Notes under the pieces: generated by a model
What the model saw: the letters and a program-made list of their open reading frames with translations, nothing else
Databases searched by the model: none
What the model was told of the DNA's origin: nothing
Shown here: positions 17,108 to 25,241 of the stretch, in pieces
Position numbering within the stretch: the stretch's first letter is position 1
Layout: each line of letters opens with the position of its first letter
DNA from: a virus
Virus record (IMG/VR): IMGVR_UViG_3300005527_000040
Location: 62,001 to 126,000 of that record
Strand: one strand, 5' to 3'
Length of the DNA stretch: 64,000 bases
Made by a program: the position numbers and the translations under genes

Positions 17108-17535
17108 GTGCCCACCTTAAAGTGCTGTGCAACCAAGCCGGAGGCCGCGCCGATTGAGTGTGCGCCCTTGGTGCTTCCGGGCGCTGTATCTACCCTGCCA
17201 ACGAGCGGTTGGCTGGTGACCTCAACGCCTTGACTAAGCACCCGGATTACCGTTTGGCCAAGTACTTCTGCTGCGTCCTTAGGCGCGCCCTTCATAACGA
17301 CTCGCCAGAGGTACCGGACGCTCTTGGATGTCGTGTCTAGGAAGTAAACGCGGCTAATGTCTACAGACCACTTCTTGTCTGCAAGCGAGTCCTGCGTAAT
17401 CAAATATTCCCGAACGACCTCGGCCCAAACCGCCGGGTCCTTTACTCGGAGCATGAGGGTTGCTGATCCCGCAGAGTCTTGCTTCTGGGTGACGATCTCA
17501 GTGCTGCAACGGCCAAGCGCTTGATCTAAACGCAT
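17104..17535 (-). CDS. Hypothetical protein
   Basis: 143 aa. Alpha/beta composition with a hydrophobic strand (RYLWRVVMKG) and a Gly/Ala/Ser C-terminus. It overlaps the 231-aa gene by 4 nt (ATGA-type) and follows the 181-aa gene by 1 nt. No motif seen; a tail-completion or connector role is possible from context only. Confidence 0.62.
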   Translation of the reverse strand: MRLDQALGRCSTEIVTQKQDSAGSATLMLRVKDPAVWAEVVREYLITQDSLADKKWSVDISRVYFLDTTSKSVRYLWRVVMKGAPKDAAEVLGQTVIRVLSQGVEVTSQPLVGRVDTAPGSTKGAHSIGAASGLVAQHFKVGT

Positions 17536-17536
17536 C

Positions 17537-18082
17537 TCAAGCTCCCATGTCGATGATGATTGCGTGTGTCACGTCGGCTAAGAGGTTGGTTGGCCCGCCC
17601 ATAACGACGAGTTTGTCCTCAAACGCCGGGGTATCGGAGTAAATAGCGGGCATCCCAAAAACGCTTTGGGGCCTTGGATCCTCAAGCGCCAAGAACGCGC
17701 TAAGATCCTCGGCTTTTTGCGCTGCCAGAAACGTGGGCTTTACGCGGTACGCCGAGAGTGTTCGAGTTGCTAGCTCTAACGATAGGTACGGGTGCCGTTC
17801 AGGGTCAAAAGGCAGCGATGACAGGTTCCCAGACGCCTCTACCCGCTCCAGCACAAAGGCTGCGTCTACGTGTTGAGCAACCTCAACGCTTGGAATGACC
17901 TGTTCGCCGTCGGCTACGAGCCTTTGGACGTTAAACTCAGTCGGAGTGATGCGGATCTCAAGGGTGTCCGGCAGCTCCACCACGCGCTTAAACAGCGCCA
18001 CGATCTCCTCGACCGTGCGAGGAAGGGGCTGGCTGTGCGTACGCAGCCTACGGCCTTCATCCTGGGTTGCTGCTGATTCCAT
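17537..18082 (-). CDS. Hypothetical protein
   Basis: 181 aa, mixed alpha/beta, acidic, with hydrophobic strands near the C-terminus (DKLVVMGGPTNLLADV, then AIIIDMGA). The start overlaps the end of the ribbon-helix-helix gene by 26 nt. No known motif. Confidence 0.62.
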   Translation of the reverse strand: MESAATQDEGRRLRTHSQPLPRTVEEIVALFKRVVELPDTLEIRITPTEFNVQRLVADGEQVIPSVEVAQHVDAAFVLERVEASGNLSSLPFDPERHPYLSLELATRTLSAYRVKPTFLAAQKAEDLSAFLALEDPRPQSVFGMPAIYSDTPAFEDKLVVMGGPTNLLADVTHAIIIDMGA

Positions 18083-18263
18083 CGAGGATCCTTTCGCTCT
18101 TCGCTTCGAGCTTTTCTCGATACAGGCGCACGGCGTCGTTCACCACTCCGGCTATTCCAGCCTCGTGGTGTTGAGCTGCTGCGCGCAGAAACTCCAACGT
18201 GTCCTGGCTAAACCGGACCGTCGTAGGAGCTGCTTTTTTTGAACCGTCTCTCCGACGAGACAT
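18057..18263 (-). CDS. Ribbon-helix-helix DNA-binding regulator
   Basis: 68 aa from the ATG at 18261-18263. A basic N-terminal arm (MSRRRDGSKK) is followed by PTTVRFSQDTLEFLRAAAQH, the beta-strand and first helix of a MetJ/Arc-type fold, then GIAGVVNDAVRLYREKLE as the second helix. These proteins dimerise and insert the strand pair into the major groove. Its own promoter carries AGTAAGTATT, found also in front of two other operons, so it is the natural candidate to bind that sequence and repress itself. The start is chosen because the promoter's minus-10 box ends 6 nt before it. Confidence 0.8.
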   Translation of the reverse strand: MSRRRDGSKKAAPTTVRFSQDTLEFLRAAAQHHEAGIAGVVNDAVRLYREKLEAKSERILDGISSNPG

Positions 18264-18310
18264 CGCTTGAGAATACTTAGCGAATACCAATCGTCAAGAG
18301 AATACTTACT
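18264..18310 (-). promoter_or_regulatory. Sigma70-like promoter with AGTAAGTATT operator copy
   Basis: Read leftward: AGTAAGTATT (18301-18310), TTGACG (18292-18297), a 16-nt spacer, TATTCT (18270-18275), six bases, then ATG. With a start site about 7 nt after the minus-10 box, the mRNA would begin at or next to the ATG, so the ribbon-helix-helix gene appears leaderless. Confidence 0.7.
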
Positions 18311-18317
18311 CGACGGC

Positions 18318-18590
18318 TCAGAAAGTGTTGCTTGTCTCCGTAATCGACGAGAGAGCCAAGAGCGCTTGCTCAAGACCAACCAATCCGGGGAACCGAACTT
18401 GGATGCGGCGGCAGGCCACCCGGCTCAATGCGCTAAGATCTTCAGCGCTGGTGGTCAGCCCGTTAATAAGGGCTACGTCGCGCAGCTCAACCTCTAGCTC
18501 AGCGCGAAGCCTTTGGTTGGCCCCTAACCAATACGGGAGCCAACTCCAGCGAAGCTCAACAGCCCCCTCAATAAGCTCGACTAGCTTCAT
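18318..18590 (-). CDS. Hypothetical small protein
   Basis: 90 aa, helical, rich in Leu/Glu/Arg, with an aromatic WSWLPYWLG patch around residues 15-23. The ATG overlaps the stop of the 560-aa fibre-like gene (ATGA), so it is coupled to it. It ends 7 nt before the regulatory DNA of the ribbon-helix-helix gene. Could be a fibre-assembly partner; not recognised. Confidence 0.62.
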   Translation of the reverse strand: MKLVELIEGAVELRWSWLPYWLGANQRLRAELEVELRDVALINGLTTSAEDLSALSRVACRRIQVRFPGLVGLEQALLALSSITETSNTF

Positions 18591-20269
18591 GAGGAGCGGA
18601 CGGTGGCCTGTAAGAAGTGAACGGTTGCGTCAAGCTGGTCATCCGGGTGAGACCAATCCCGCTCCAGCGAGATCCACACCGGAGCATTGGTAGCCAAGCC
18701 GGGTAGTACCAGCGGAAGCTCGTACACTGTGTTGGCCGAAACCATGTTGACTGTGCCGCTAACACTTAGCGGCAGCGGGCCGCCCGGAGATCCGGTAGCC
18801 AAACCGTAGTTCACCTTAAACCGAGCCGTCTTGCCTACCGACCCGTTTGAGTCTGAAGTCAGGTAAAGCCGTAGCTTTGGCGCAGAAACGGGTGCCGCCG
18901 TGTGGAACCTAGCGCGGATGAACCGCCCATCGGCAGCAATAAACGACCGAAGGTACGCCGTAAACGACAGAGAACCGCTAACGTGCCCGAACCGGACACG
19001 AAGCTCGTTGGCTGCTGACAACCCAGCTGACCCAAAAACTCCAGGATCGAAGGTTACAAAGTCTAAAATCGACAGGCTTTGATAAACAACCTCTTTACCG
19101 CCAGTTTCCACGGCGCCGCCAACTGAGGCCCATACAGACGGCACAGGGAACGGAATAAACGAACTCTCAGCTAGTCCTGAAAGCTCTGTGTAGTAAACCG
19201 TGTTGTCCCTGAAGTTCAGCCTTACGCCTTGGTATGGGGAAGCTACCGCCGCGTAAACGGCTTGAGCTTCAAATCCAGAACCCACCGCACCCGAGGGAAT
19301 GTCCTCAGACAGCACCGTGGTGTACGCGTAAACTTTTGTTGGGGCAGCCGCTGTCGTAACGGCCTTTTCGTAGAAGTTGATGTCCGGCGCAGTAGCTTGC
19401 AGAGCTAGCGCGCCGCCCGGCGTTAATGACCAAGCAGCAGGTGACCCGGCGCCAAACCTGGTCCAGCCCTGCGCATCTGGAAACACCCCGTCTCGAGCGT
19501 CGTAGTCAATCACTACGTTGCACTTGTCAAACGGGATCGATACCTGTCCCGGGCCTGCCGGCTGTCCGGAGTAGGTAGAGAGGCGGCTGCCCGTAAGCCA
19601 CTGGCGTGGGGCCCCTCCGATGTCTGCGTCGTTGGGAGAAAGGATCATGGCCGGAGCCTCCAGCGTGATTACAGCAACGGCGCTCTCACAACCGCAGCAG
19701 CGATCTACGACAGTTACCGTGTAAGAGCCAGTGTCGGGTACTTCGGGCAAGGGCGCCCGCAGCATTGTGTCTACCGTTGGCGCTCCCGATGGAGGAGCTA
19801 CGGCTACAACAGGCGGCGGAGCAGCAAATACAGAAAGAGGAGTCCCAGGAACGTAAGATAGCGGTATCTCATAAGTTCCTCCGGGCCCGTCCACTTTAAG
19901 TGAGTAGCAGGTGATCGGGATCAGCGCGTCTGACGCTACTACGTAAAAGTAGCCGTCAGAAACAAATCCACCAAACACTGCGATGCCGCCGAGACGCTTT
20001 TGCGTTCTTACGCGCGAGCAGCTCTCACAAGCCACTTCTAGCTGTGAAGCCCGAAACGTACCGGAGAACAATCCCCACTGGGTCCCGGGGGCTCCGCCAC
20101 CGAAGTACGTACCAAACGGCGTGGCACCAAATCCGCCCGGAGGGTAGATTGGATCAAACTGCATCCAACGTTCTACCGTGGACGTAACCGCCAGGCGCTT
20201 TTCACGAAAGCGGTTGAACCCGCACGTACAGCGCTGGTTTGGTACTAAAGCCACGTACGTCTCACGCAA
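18587..20269 (-). CDS. Fibre-like virion protein with N-terminal Cys pairs
   Basis: 560 aa, start TTG at 20267-20269 (overlapping the stop of the 57-aa gene; a GTG five codons on is an alternative). The N-terminal ~85 residues contain CTCG and CESC pairs, suggesting a zinc-bound attachment domain. Then come a Pro/Val-rich linker, a CCGC motif, and a long beta-rich half (residues ~260-560) of the kind seen in lectin- or jelly-roll-type tail proteins. Neighbouring genes are further fibre-like proteins and a membrane protein. Probably a tail or receptor-binding component; fold not proven. Confidence 0.65.
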   Translation of the reverse strand: MRETYVALVPNQRCTCGFNRFREKRLAVTSTVERWMQFDPIYPPGGFGATPFGTYFGGGAPGTQWGLFSGTFRASQLEVACESCSRVRTQKRLGGIAVFGGFVSDGYFYVVASDALIPITCYSLKVDGPGGTYEIPLSYVPGTPLSVFAAPPPVVAVAPPSGAPTVDTMLRAPLPEVPDTGSYTVTVVDRCCGCESAVAVITLEAPAMILSPNDADIGGAPRQWLTGSRLSTYSGQPAGPGQVSIPFDKCNVVIDYDARDGVFPDAQGWTRFGAGSPAAWSLTPGGALALQATAPDINFYEKAVTTAAAPTKVYAYTTVLSEDIPSGAVGSGFEAQAVYAAVASPYQGVRLNFRDNTVYYTELSGLAESSFIPFPVPSVWASVGGAVETGGKEVVYQSLSILDFVTFDPGVFGSAGLSAANELRVRFGHVSGSLSFTAYLRSFIAADGRFIRARFHTAAPVSAPKLRLYLTSDSNGSVGKTARFKVNYGLATGSPGGPLPLSVSGTVNMVSANTVYELPLVLPGLATNAPVWISLERDWSHPDDQLDATVHFLQATVRSS

Positions 20270-20435
20270 TCTTGGGCGGCACTAACAGGCGCTCTAACAC
20301 GTAGTCTGTCGTTGGCGGAGGAGCAAACGATTCCCTAAGCCTCGCCTGCGTCACTGAGACGGTCTTTACCACCTTCTCAAACTGCTTCAGAGACTCTCGC
20401 ATCTGATGCACTTCTTCAGGGTCGTGCTTTTTCAT
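20262..20435 (-). CDS. Small charged helical protein
   Basis: 57 aa, read directly from the sequence: MKKHDPEEVHQMRESLKQ, then KVVKTVSVTQARLRE, ending LERLLVPPKIA. The ATG overlaps the stop of the holin-like gene (20432-20435), and its own stop overlaps the next start by 8 nt, so it fills the operon without a gap. No motif; possibly an accessory of the membrane protein upstream. Confidence 0.65.
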   Translation of the reverse strand: MKKHDPEEVHQMRESLKQFEKVVKTVSVTQARLRESFAPPPTTDYVLERLLVPPKIA

Positions 20436-20767
20436 CGCCGCACTCCTTTGGGGTGGGTGTCGCGTACGGCGTCCTCCAGAATCTCAATGCGCTTTTCAAC
20501 TCGATCGAGGGTCTGAAGAGTGCGCTCGTAGACGTTCTTTACCTCGGTAGACGTACGCACCTGCTCGCGCAACGCACCGTTAAACTCGGTGGTTACTGCA
20601 AGCAGAGTGTCGCGCACCTCGCGAGCGTCTTGCACGCGAGCCGACTGAACTTCGCCAAGCCTTTGCGAAAGAGACTTGGCGTAAAGAGCCAGCGGGATTG
20701 TTACCAGGACAAAGAAGGCTCCGAAGATGCCGCCTTGGGTAATTAGCGTACTCGTTGCAGCATCCAC
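20432..20767 (-). CDS. Holin-like membrane protein with coiled coil
   Basis: 111 aa. One hydrophobic segment at residues ~13-30 (GIFGAFFVLVTIPLALYA) is followed by a long charged coiled coil (residues ~33-103) and a short basic tail. One transmembrane helix plus a soluble helix is typical of some phage holins and spanin-like proteins coded near tail-fibre genes. No endolysin is recognisable next to it, so the lysis assignment is tentative. Confidence 0.55.
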   Translation of the reverse strand: MDAATSTLITQGGIFGAFFVLVTIPLALYAKSLSQRLGEVQSARVQDAREVRDTLLAVTTEFNGALREQVRTSTEVKNVYERTLQTLDRVEKRIEILEDAVRDTHPKGVRR

Positions 20768-20805
20768 GGGGTTTCCTTACTAGTAGTCTAACTACCGCTG
20801 CTAGT

Positions 20806-21795
20806 TCAGAACGTGCCGGTAACTGTCCAGCCAAAAAGACGGGCAACGAGCTGAATGCCCGTGTTGGCCGGTACGGTTACAGCAGGAACAACGCCGCCGA
20901 CGGGGCTGATGATAGAGCTTACCGTTGGCCCAATCGGACTAGCGAGCGAAATTGAGTTTGCCCCGTCTACGTTGATCAACGTAAGCTGCGTGCCGCGCGG
21001 GTAGTCAGCGGAGCTGGGAAGCGTTACGATAACGCCCGCACCACCGGGGACTAGCTCAATAAACGTCGGGTAAGACGTGTCGAGCGTAAGGTCTACCGCG
21101 GCGCCACCGGCGTTGACCAAGGATGCAGAGCACCGAGCTACTGCCCCGATGTTTACGGAGCCCGACGTGACGCGAACCTGCGGGTTATAGTGGCTGCCCG
21201 CGCCAGGGTCACCGATGATCTCTACACGTGAGGTGCCGCCATCCGCTAGAACCACGCGGGGCGTCTGGACATACTCGCCGTTTACTAAGCTGGTCCCAGA
21301 AGCCCCGTTAACCACAATACCAGCGTTGCCACCGTTATGGTCAACGGTGACACCGTCTCCCGCTCCAGCCGCAGAGATATAAGCCCCGTCTCCTGATCCT
21401 GACGCGCTGATAGAAACGCCTGGACCAGACGACGAAGCAAGCAGGCCAACAGCAATGCCCGGGCCGTTCGCGGACCCAAGCATCGCAATCTCAATGCCGG
21501 GCGCCCCGAGAGTAGATACGTTTGAAATCTCTAAGGGGGTAACCTTGTTGCCCGCAACTGTGTTTTGCAGAGTAATAGCTCCGCTAACCGGAACTACGTC
21601 AACAATCCGACCTGAGTCGTAAACGTCTTGGAGCGTGGGAACACTGCCACCGCCGCCAACAGGCCCAACGGTGTTTCCCGCAGCATCAATGACGTAAAGC
21701 TGGTCGTCGCTCTGATCAAAGTAGAGCGCGCCCTCCCCAGCGGGAACGGTAGGAGCGGTGCCGGCACCAAGACGAATGTTTGCAGCAGTAGTCAT
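20806..21795 (-). CDS. Tail fibre-like protein
   Basis: 329 aa, extremely rich in Gly, Ala, Val, Ser and Thr, with many short repeated strand-turn units (GNAGIVVNGASG, DGAYISAAGAGDGV) as in triple-stranded fibres. The N-terminus (IRLGAGTAPTVPAGEGALYF, then LYVIDAAGNTVGPVGGGG) is a widespread phage fibre-head motif, and the next two upstream proteins share it in weaker form. GAGGAG precedes the ATG. A receptor-binding or shaft role is likely. Confidence 0.75.
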   Translation of the reverse strand: MTTAANIRLGAGTAPTVPAGEGALYFDQSDDQLYVIDAAGNTVGPVGGGGSVPTLQDVYDSGRIVDVVPVSGAITLQNTVAGNKVTPLEISNVSTLGAPGIEIAMLGSANGPGIAVGLLASSSGPGVSISASGSGDGAYISAAGAGDGVTVDHNGGNAGIVVNGASGTSLVNGEYVQTPRVVLADGGTSRVEIIGDPGAGSHYNPQVRVTSGSVNIGAVARCSASLVNAGGAAVDLTLDTSYPTFIELVPGGAGVIVTLPSSADYPRGTQLTLINVDGANSISLASPIGPTVSSIISPVGGVVPAVTVPANTGIQLVARLFGWTVTGTF

Positions 21796-21798
21796 CTC

Positions 21799-21876
21799 TC
21801 ACTCCTCACTGTGGAACTTGGGTGGGTCACCACTTGTAAATATAATTGCGCCTGACGGGTTTGAAGGGCCAGCCAT
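21799..21876 (-). CDS. Tiny ORF between fibre genes
   Basis: 25 codons read directly (MAGPSNPSGAIIFTSGDPPK and five more residues). GAGGAG lies 6 nt before its ATG, and its stop lies within the ribosome-binding region of the next fibre gene, so it could be translated or act as a leader coupling translation. Too short to judge by sequence. Confidence 0.4.
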   Translation of the reverse strand: MAGPSNPSGAIIFTSGDPPKFHSEE

Positions 21877-21886
21877 GTTGATCTCC

Positions 21887-22183
21887 TCAGGGAATGACCA
21901 TGAGCTGCGCGCCCGGAGATAGCGTAAACGACGCACCAGGATCTACAATTAGGCCCGGCGCTTTAACAATGTACTGGTAATCCGCAGGAATGACGTACGC
22001 GTCACCAGTGCGAAGATTAAACTTCGTACCCAGCTGCGTTGCTCCGCCAACCCCCAGCGGACCCGTCTCGGTACCGGCGTCGTCCTTGGTGTAAAGGAAG
22101 CCGTCTGTTTTTGCGTAAACAGCGACTTGGCCCGGATCAGGGGTCGAGGCCGCAGGTCCCGTCGTTAGCTTAAGCTGCGCCAT
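21887..22183 (-). CDS. Short fibre-head-like protein
   Basis: 98 aa. The first half (TTGPAASTPDPGQVAVYAKT, then LYTKDDAGTETGPLG) is the same fibre-head motif as in the 329-aa protein; the second half (YVIPADYQYIVKAPGLIV) is closely paralleled at the end of the 219-aa neighbour (VPSRYQYLVQGTILIDGG). Likely a small fibre or cap protein from the same duplicated family. Confidence 0.7.
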   Translation of the reverse strand: MAQLKLTTGPAASTPDPGQVAVYAKTDGFLYTKDDAGTETGPLGVGGATQLGTKFNLRTGDAYVIPADYQYIVKAPGLIVDPGASFTLSPGAQLMVIP

Positions 22184-22192
22184 GTGGTCCTC

Positions 22193-22852
22193 TCAGATGA
22201 TGACGATCTGCCCGCCCACGTCTGCGGTAATAGCCCCGCCGCCGTCGATCAGGATAGTTCCCTGAACCAGATACTGGTAGCGGGAGGGGACGATAATATC
22301 GTCGGTGCTTTCCAGCCACCACTTTGTTCCCGTACTCGGGGAGCCTCCGCCGCTTAGCGACTCGACGGCGTTAGTCAGCTCCCACGCCCATTCAGCCCAT
22401 CCACGCCAGTTTTGTCCAGATACGCCAAGCCCCGCCCTGTTGGCGTAAGCGGCGTTGTCTGTGCTGGTGTCGGGATTATTCGACGAGATCTTGTTCGACG
22501 TTGGGGCGGTTTCAGGAAACAGGGGAACCCGCAGGTTCGTGCTTAGCGTACGAACCGACGCAATTCTAGTGGTCTCTGTAACTACGCCGCTGGCGTTTGC
22601 TGTGAGCCTAACGAGGAACGCACAGGGACTAACAACCCCGAGCGCAGGGCCAATCGTCACGGAAGAGCCAGAAGTGCTGCTTAATGAAGCTGCGGACCCT
22701 ACCTGGTCGAGAATCTCCCAGGTATACGTGACGCCTACCCCAATCGGACTAACAACAGCAAGCGTAATGACCTCACCGGGCACTAGGTCGTGACGAGAAC
22801 GACCGTCGATGCCCGACCCAGGAGTCGCTTGGTCAATCCGAAACTCGGCCAT
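22193..22852 (-). CDS. Fibre-associated protein with Ig-like domain
   Basis: 219 aa. Residues ~25-105 have an Ig/PKD-type pattern (VTYTWEILDQVGSAASL, then CAFLVRLTANASGVV). A conserved-looking block follows (NWRGWAEWAWELTNAVESL), and the C-terminal ~45 residues match the end of the 98-aa neighbour (YQYLVQGTILIDGG). Ig-like domains decorate many phage tails and help weak surface binding. ATG start; no gene lies upstream for 37 nt. Confidence 0.7.
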   Translation of the reverse strand: MAEFRIDQATPGSGIDGRSRHDLVPGEVITLAVVSPIGVGVTYTWEILDQVGSAASLSSTSGSSVTIGPALGVVSPCAFLVRLTANASGVVTETTRIASVRTLSTNLRVPLFPETAPTSNKISSNNPDTSTDNAAYANRAGLGVSGQNWRGWAEWAWELTNAVESLSGGGSPSTGTKWWLESTDDIIVPSRYQYLVQGTILIDGGGAITADVGGQIVII

Positions 22853-22889
22853 GACGCAAGGATAGCATTACCCCGCGCGGCAGAGAATC

Positions 22890-23246
22890 TCAAACCCCCG
22901 GTTTGTCGGGAAGCTCAAAGAGCACAAGACCTGGGAGAATCCAGCGGACCATTGCTTTGGAGCCCGGAAAGAAGTTAGCGGCTACCTGCTCAGCTTCGTC
23001 GCTAGCTATTGGGATGCCGCTAACCTCTGACAGCGTGGCCCAACAGGCCATGCGAAGCGGAGATCCTTGCAGGTAAAGCCTGTACCGGTCGTTAGTGAAA
23101 AGGCGCCCGTACACAGCACAACTTCTGCCGGTAAAGCTGGCAGGTTCAGCAGCGTCTTTAGCGGAAAACCAGCCAGGTGGAAGGGGCTGCGGAGTCCAGG
23201 AGTTGATAAGCTCCACGATCCGCAGCTCCCCCTGTATGCCAGGCAT
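22890..23246 (-). CDS. Hypothetical protein
   Basis: 118 aa with a Pro/Trp-rich start (SWTPQPLPPGWF) and an alpha/beta remainder. It starts 1 nt after the GroES-like gene and precedes the fibre block. Not recognised. Confidence 0.62.
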   Translation of the reverse strand: MPGIQGELRIVELINSWTPQPLPPGWFSAKDAAEPASFTGRSCAVYGRLFTNDRYRLYLQGSPLRMACWATLSEVSGIPIASDEAEQVAANFFPGSKAMVRWILPGLVLFELPDKPGV

Positions 23247-23247
23247 C

Positions 23248-23625
23248 TTACCGCAGGATCTTATCGTGCTCCGAGGGATCGTACATCAGCTGCACGTCGC
23301 TTGGAGCAAGCTGAATCAGGTCTTTACCCAGCGTGTGACGAATGTTCTTGTTTGTGTGCTGTTCAGCAAGGAAGCGCACGAACACGATCTTCTGCCCAAC
23401 TTCTAGGCCGGGGATGGGAATGCGCTCCGCCCCCTTCCAGATCGTGCCAAACGCTAGGATCGTGCCTGTGTTGTTGGCGTGTTCCATAGCGCCCGACGGG
23501 TACAGGATCAGCCCGTTGGCAGAAACAGAAGGTGGCTCGTCAATCTGTACGAGCAACCGGTTGCCAAGGATGCGGATCTTTGTCCCGTCGGGCGTTACGT
23601 AGGTGTCTTGCGGGTGGCTGCTCAC
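23248..23625 (-). CDS. GroES-like co-chaperonin
   Basis: 125 aa. The order of elements matches the Cpn10 fold: an RILGNRLLVQIDEPP strand pair, a mobile-loop region containing NGLILYPSG (a hydrophobic tripeptide LIL where GroES has IVL), then GTILAFGT, VGQKIVFVRF and a C-terminal IQLAPSDVQLMYD strand. Such proteins cap the host GroEL and allow it to fold large phage capsid proteins, as T4 gp31 does. The N-terminus is ~15 residues longer than GroES. It is coupled to a small KOW-like gene by ATGA. Confidence 0.82.
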   Translation of the reverse strand: MSSHPQDTYVTPDGTKIRILGNRLLVQIDEPPSVSANGLILYPSGAMEHANNTGTILAFGTIWKGAERIPIPGLEVGQKIVFVRFLAEQHTNKNIRHTLGKDLIQLAPSDVQLMYDPSEHDKILR

Positions 23626-23819
23626 TCCACCTTCTCCAGATTTTCAACCTCCACGATCTCGCGGCGCCCATCCGGGAACTGGACGTAAATGCTCCCGCCG
23701 GTCGGATGCACCGCGCGGGCAATACCCTCTTCGTTAGAGGCGGTCTTGCCGGGGGCACCCCCAGTCACTCGGACACGGTCACCGGGGAAAAACGTATTGC
23801 TGTGCTTAGTATGGCTCAT
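23622..23819 (-). CDS. Small SH3/KOW-like protein
   Basis: 65 aa. FFPGDRVRVTGGAPGKTASN followed by EEGIARAVHPTGGSIYVQF and a short acidic tail is the pattern of a KOW or SH3-type barrel (a 'GDRV+V..G...G..G.V' opening). The ATG overlap puts it directly ahead of the co-chaperonin. Role unknown; KOW barrels often bind RNA or ribosomal factors. Confidence 0.65.
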   Translation of the reverse strand: MSHTKHSNTFFPGDRVRVTGGAPGKTASNEEGIARAVHPTGGSIYVQFPDGRREIVEVENLEKVE

Positions 23820-23834
23820 AGAGTCTCCTTGCGT

Positions 23835-24200
23835 TCAGCCTACAGGAGTCTTGCTGATATCGCCAACCGACCCGTCGTCAACCGACAAGATCGAGGCGGG
23901 GATGTTATCTGCCGTTACAGGCTGCTGGGCGGCCATGAACCGGCGGACGGCATCTCGAACAAGAGGTCCGGCAATCTTGAGCTGCTCAGTCATCTGAACC
24001 TGCTCTGCAAGAATGCAGACAAGCTCACCGCCGTCTTCCTTGTCCTTGCCGAACGAGATGGCAAGGCACGCGCTGATGCGGCTGTCACCGTCGGTGAACT
24101 TCACCGCAAACTGCTGCACGGGGACAACGCCAATGACCTGGTTTGGTCGGCCCGGAGCGTATTCCGGAGCCTGAGTACCCTGCTGAATTCGACCCGCCAT
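23835..24200 (-). CDS. Hypothetical protein
   Basis: 121 aa, with a strand-rich core (VVPVQQFAVKFTDG, ISACLAISFGKD) and a helical C-terminal half. No Cys cluster, signal or membrane segment. Lies within the leftward operon read from the 28.7-kb promoter. Not recognised. Confidence 0.62.
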   Translation of the reverse strand: MAGRIQQGTQAPEYAPGRPNQVIGVVPVQQFAVKFTDGDSRISACLAISFGKDKEDGGELVCILAEQVQMTEQLKIAGPLVRDAVRRFMAAQQPVTADNIPASILSVDDGSVGDISKTPVG

Positions 24201-24209
24201 GTTTCTCTC

Positions 24210-24491
24210 CTACTCGGCCAGTAGATCGGCCGTAGTTAGCTTTCCGTCTGCGATCATGCGAACTGTTGATGATGAAAGTTTGTGAAGGTTGCCGCCGATA
24301 ACTACAAACACGCGCGTAGGGCGGGAGTTAACGACGGTCTGACAGATGAGATCTACGGCCTTAACGCGACCCGTGGTTGAGTGTGCCTCGTTGAACTCTT
24401 CTCCATCACGCACGTACGAGAAGGAGATTGAGTCGTCAGACCTCTCAATCAGAAGGTCCCCCGGCTCAACCTTGGCGGAATGGGTCGTCAT
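24210..24491 (-). CDS. Hypothetical small protein
   Basis: 93 aa from the ATG at 24489-24491, chosen over a longer frame because GGAG lies 7 nt upstream; the start then overlaps the preceding gene by 26 nt. Strand-rich with a helical end (HKLSSSTVRMIADGKL). Not recognised. Confidence 0.62.
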   Translation of the reverse strand: MTTHSAKVEPGDLLIERSDDSISFSYVRDGEEFNEAHSTTGRVKAVDLICQTVVNSRPTRVFVVIGGNLHKLSSSTVRMIADGKLTTADLLAE

Positions 24492-25059
24492 CCTGAATCT
24501 CCGGTCGCTCCAGCATTCGAACCGTCGGTGCAGGGCCGTTAACCTGGTGGTTTGCCGGAACGACGGGGTTTCCCACGTCATCTACTTCCAGAGTCCGCAT
24601 GGGGGCCCTGCGGGCAATCTCGCGGCGTCGAGCTTCCTTCTCCTCCGCGATCTTTGCCTTAGTGCGAGGACGAGCGTCTAGGCCCTTCGCAATGAGTTCC
24701 TTGCGGAGAGACTCGGACGATTGCTGCTGGTTTGGTCGAGAGGCCACCACATCTTCCGTGGGGTTCTCAAACATTACGGGAGGGTTCACGGCCACATCTT
24801 CGGGGCCAGAGAACATCTCGTGCTCTAGGTCATCCTCTTCATCGTCTGAGGGCGCACCAGAGACGTTAACGGCCCGAGTCGTTGGTCCCGGTGTGACGCC
24901 AAGGGCCTGCGCCTCTCGGATGGCGTTGATGATGTCCGCCTCTTCGCACAGAACCCTGTGTTCTTGGCCTCCAAAACCAAATACTAGGTAGTTCTGCTGA
25001 GATCCCGTATCCGGCATCCAGTGCTGCTCGGCTCGGATAAACTCCACAAGAATCTTCAT
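24466..25059 (-). CDS. Hypothetical acidic/basic two-part protein
   Basis: 197 aa. An N-terminal domain of about 60 residues (KILVEFIRAEQHWMP, then YLVFGFGGQEHRVLCEEADI) is followed by a long charged, probably disordered stretch with an acidic patch (DDEEDDLEHE) and a basic helix (KAKIAEEKEARRREIARR). Overlaps the 60-aa gene by 1 nt. Function unknown. Confidence 0.65.
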   Translation of the reverse strand: MKILVEFIRAEQHWMPDTGSQQNYLVFGFGGQEHRVLCEEADIINAIREAQALGVTPGPTTRAVNVSGAPSDDEEDDLEHEMFSGPEDVAVNPPVMFENPTEDVVASRPNQQQSSESLRKELIAKGLDARPRTKAKIAEEKEARRREIARRAPMRTLEVDDVGNPVVPANHQVNGPAPTVRMLERPEIQDDDPFRQG

Positions 25060-25241
25060 TACTTGTACTCCAGGTGGATCTGCCCAACGGGCGTCTCCGG
25101 CTTGTAGGAGATCTTGACCTCTCCGTGCTTGTAAACGAGGGAGACCTCGTGAGAGAGGTTGACCCGGCCCTTCTTCACGTCTTCTGACAGAAGGTTCAGC
25201 GCAGAAAGCAGAGCATCCCGGTCTTCACTAGAGATGCTCAC
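25059..25241 (-). CDS. Small hypothetical protein
   Basis: 60 aa with a helical start (RDALLSALNLLSEDV) and two C-terminal strands (KHGEVKISYKPETP). It overlaps genes on both sides by 1-4 nt. Not recognised. Confidence 0.6.
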   Translation of the reverse strand: MSISSEDRDALLSALNLLSEDVKKGRVNLSHEVSLVYKHGEVKISYKPETPVGQIHLEYK

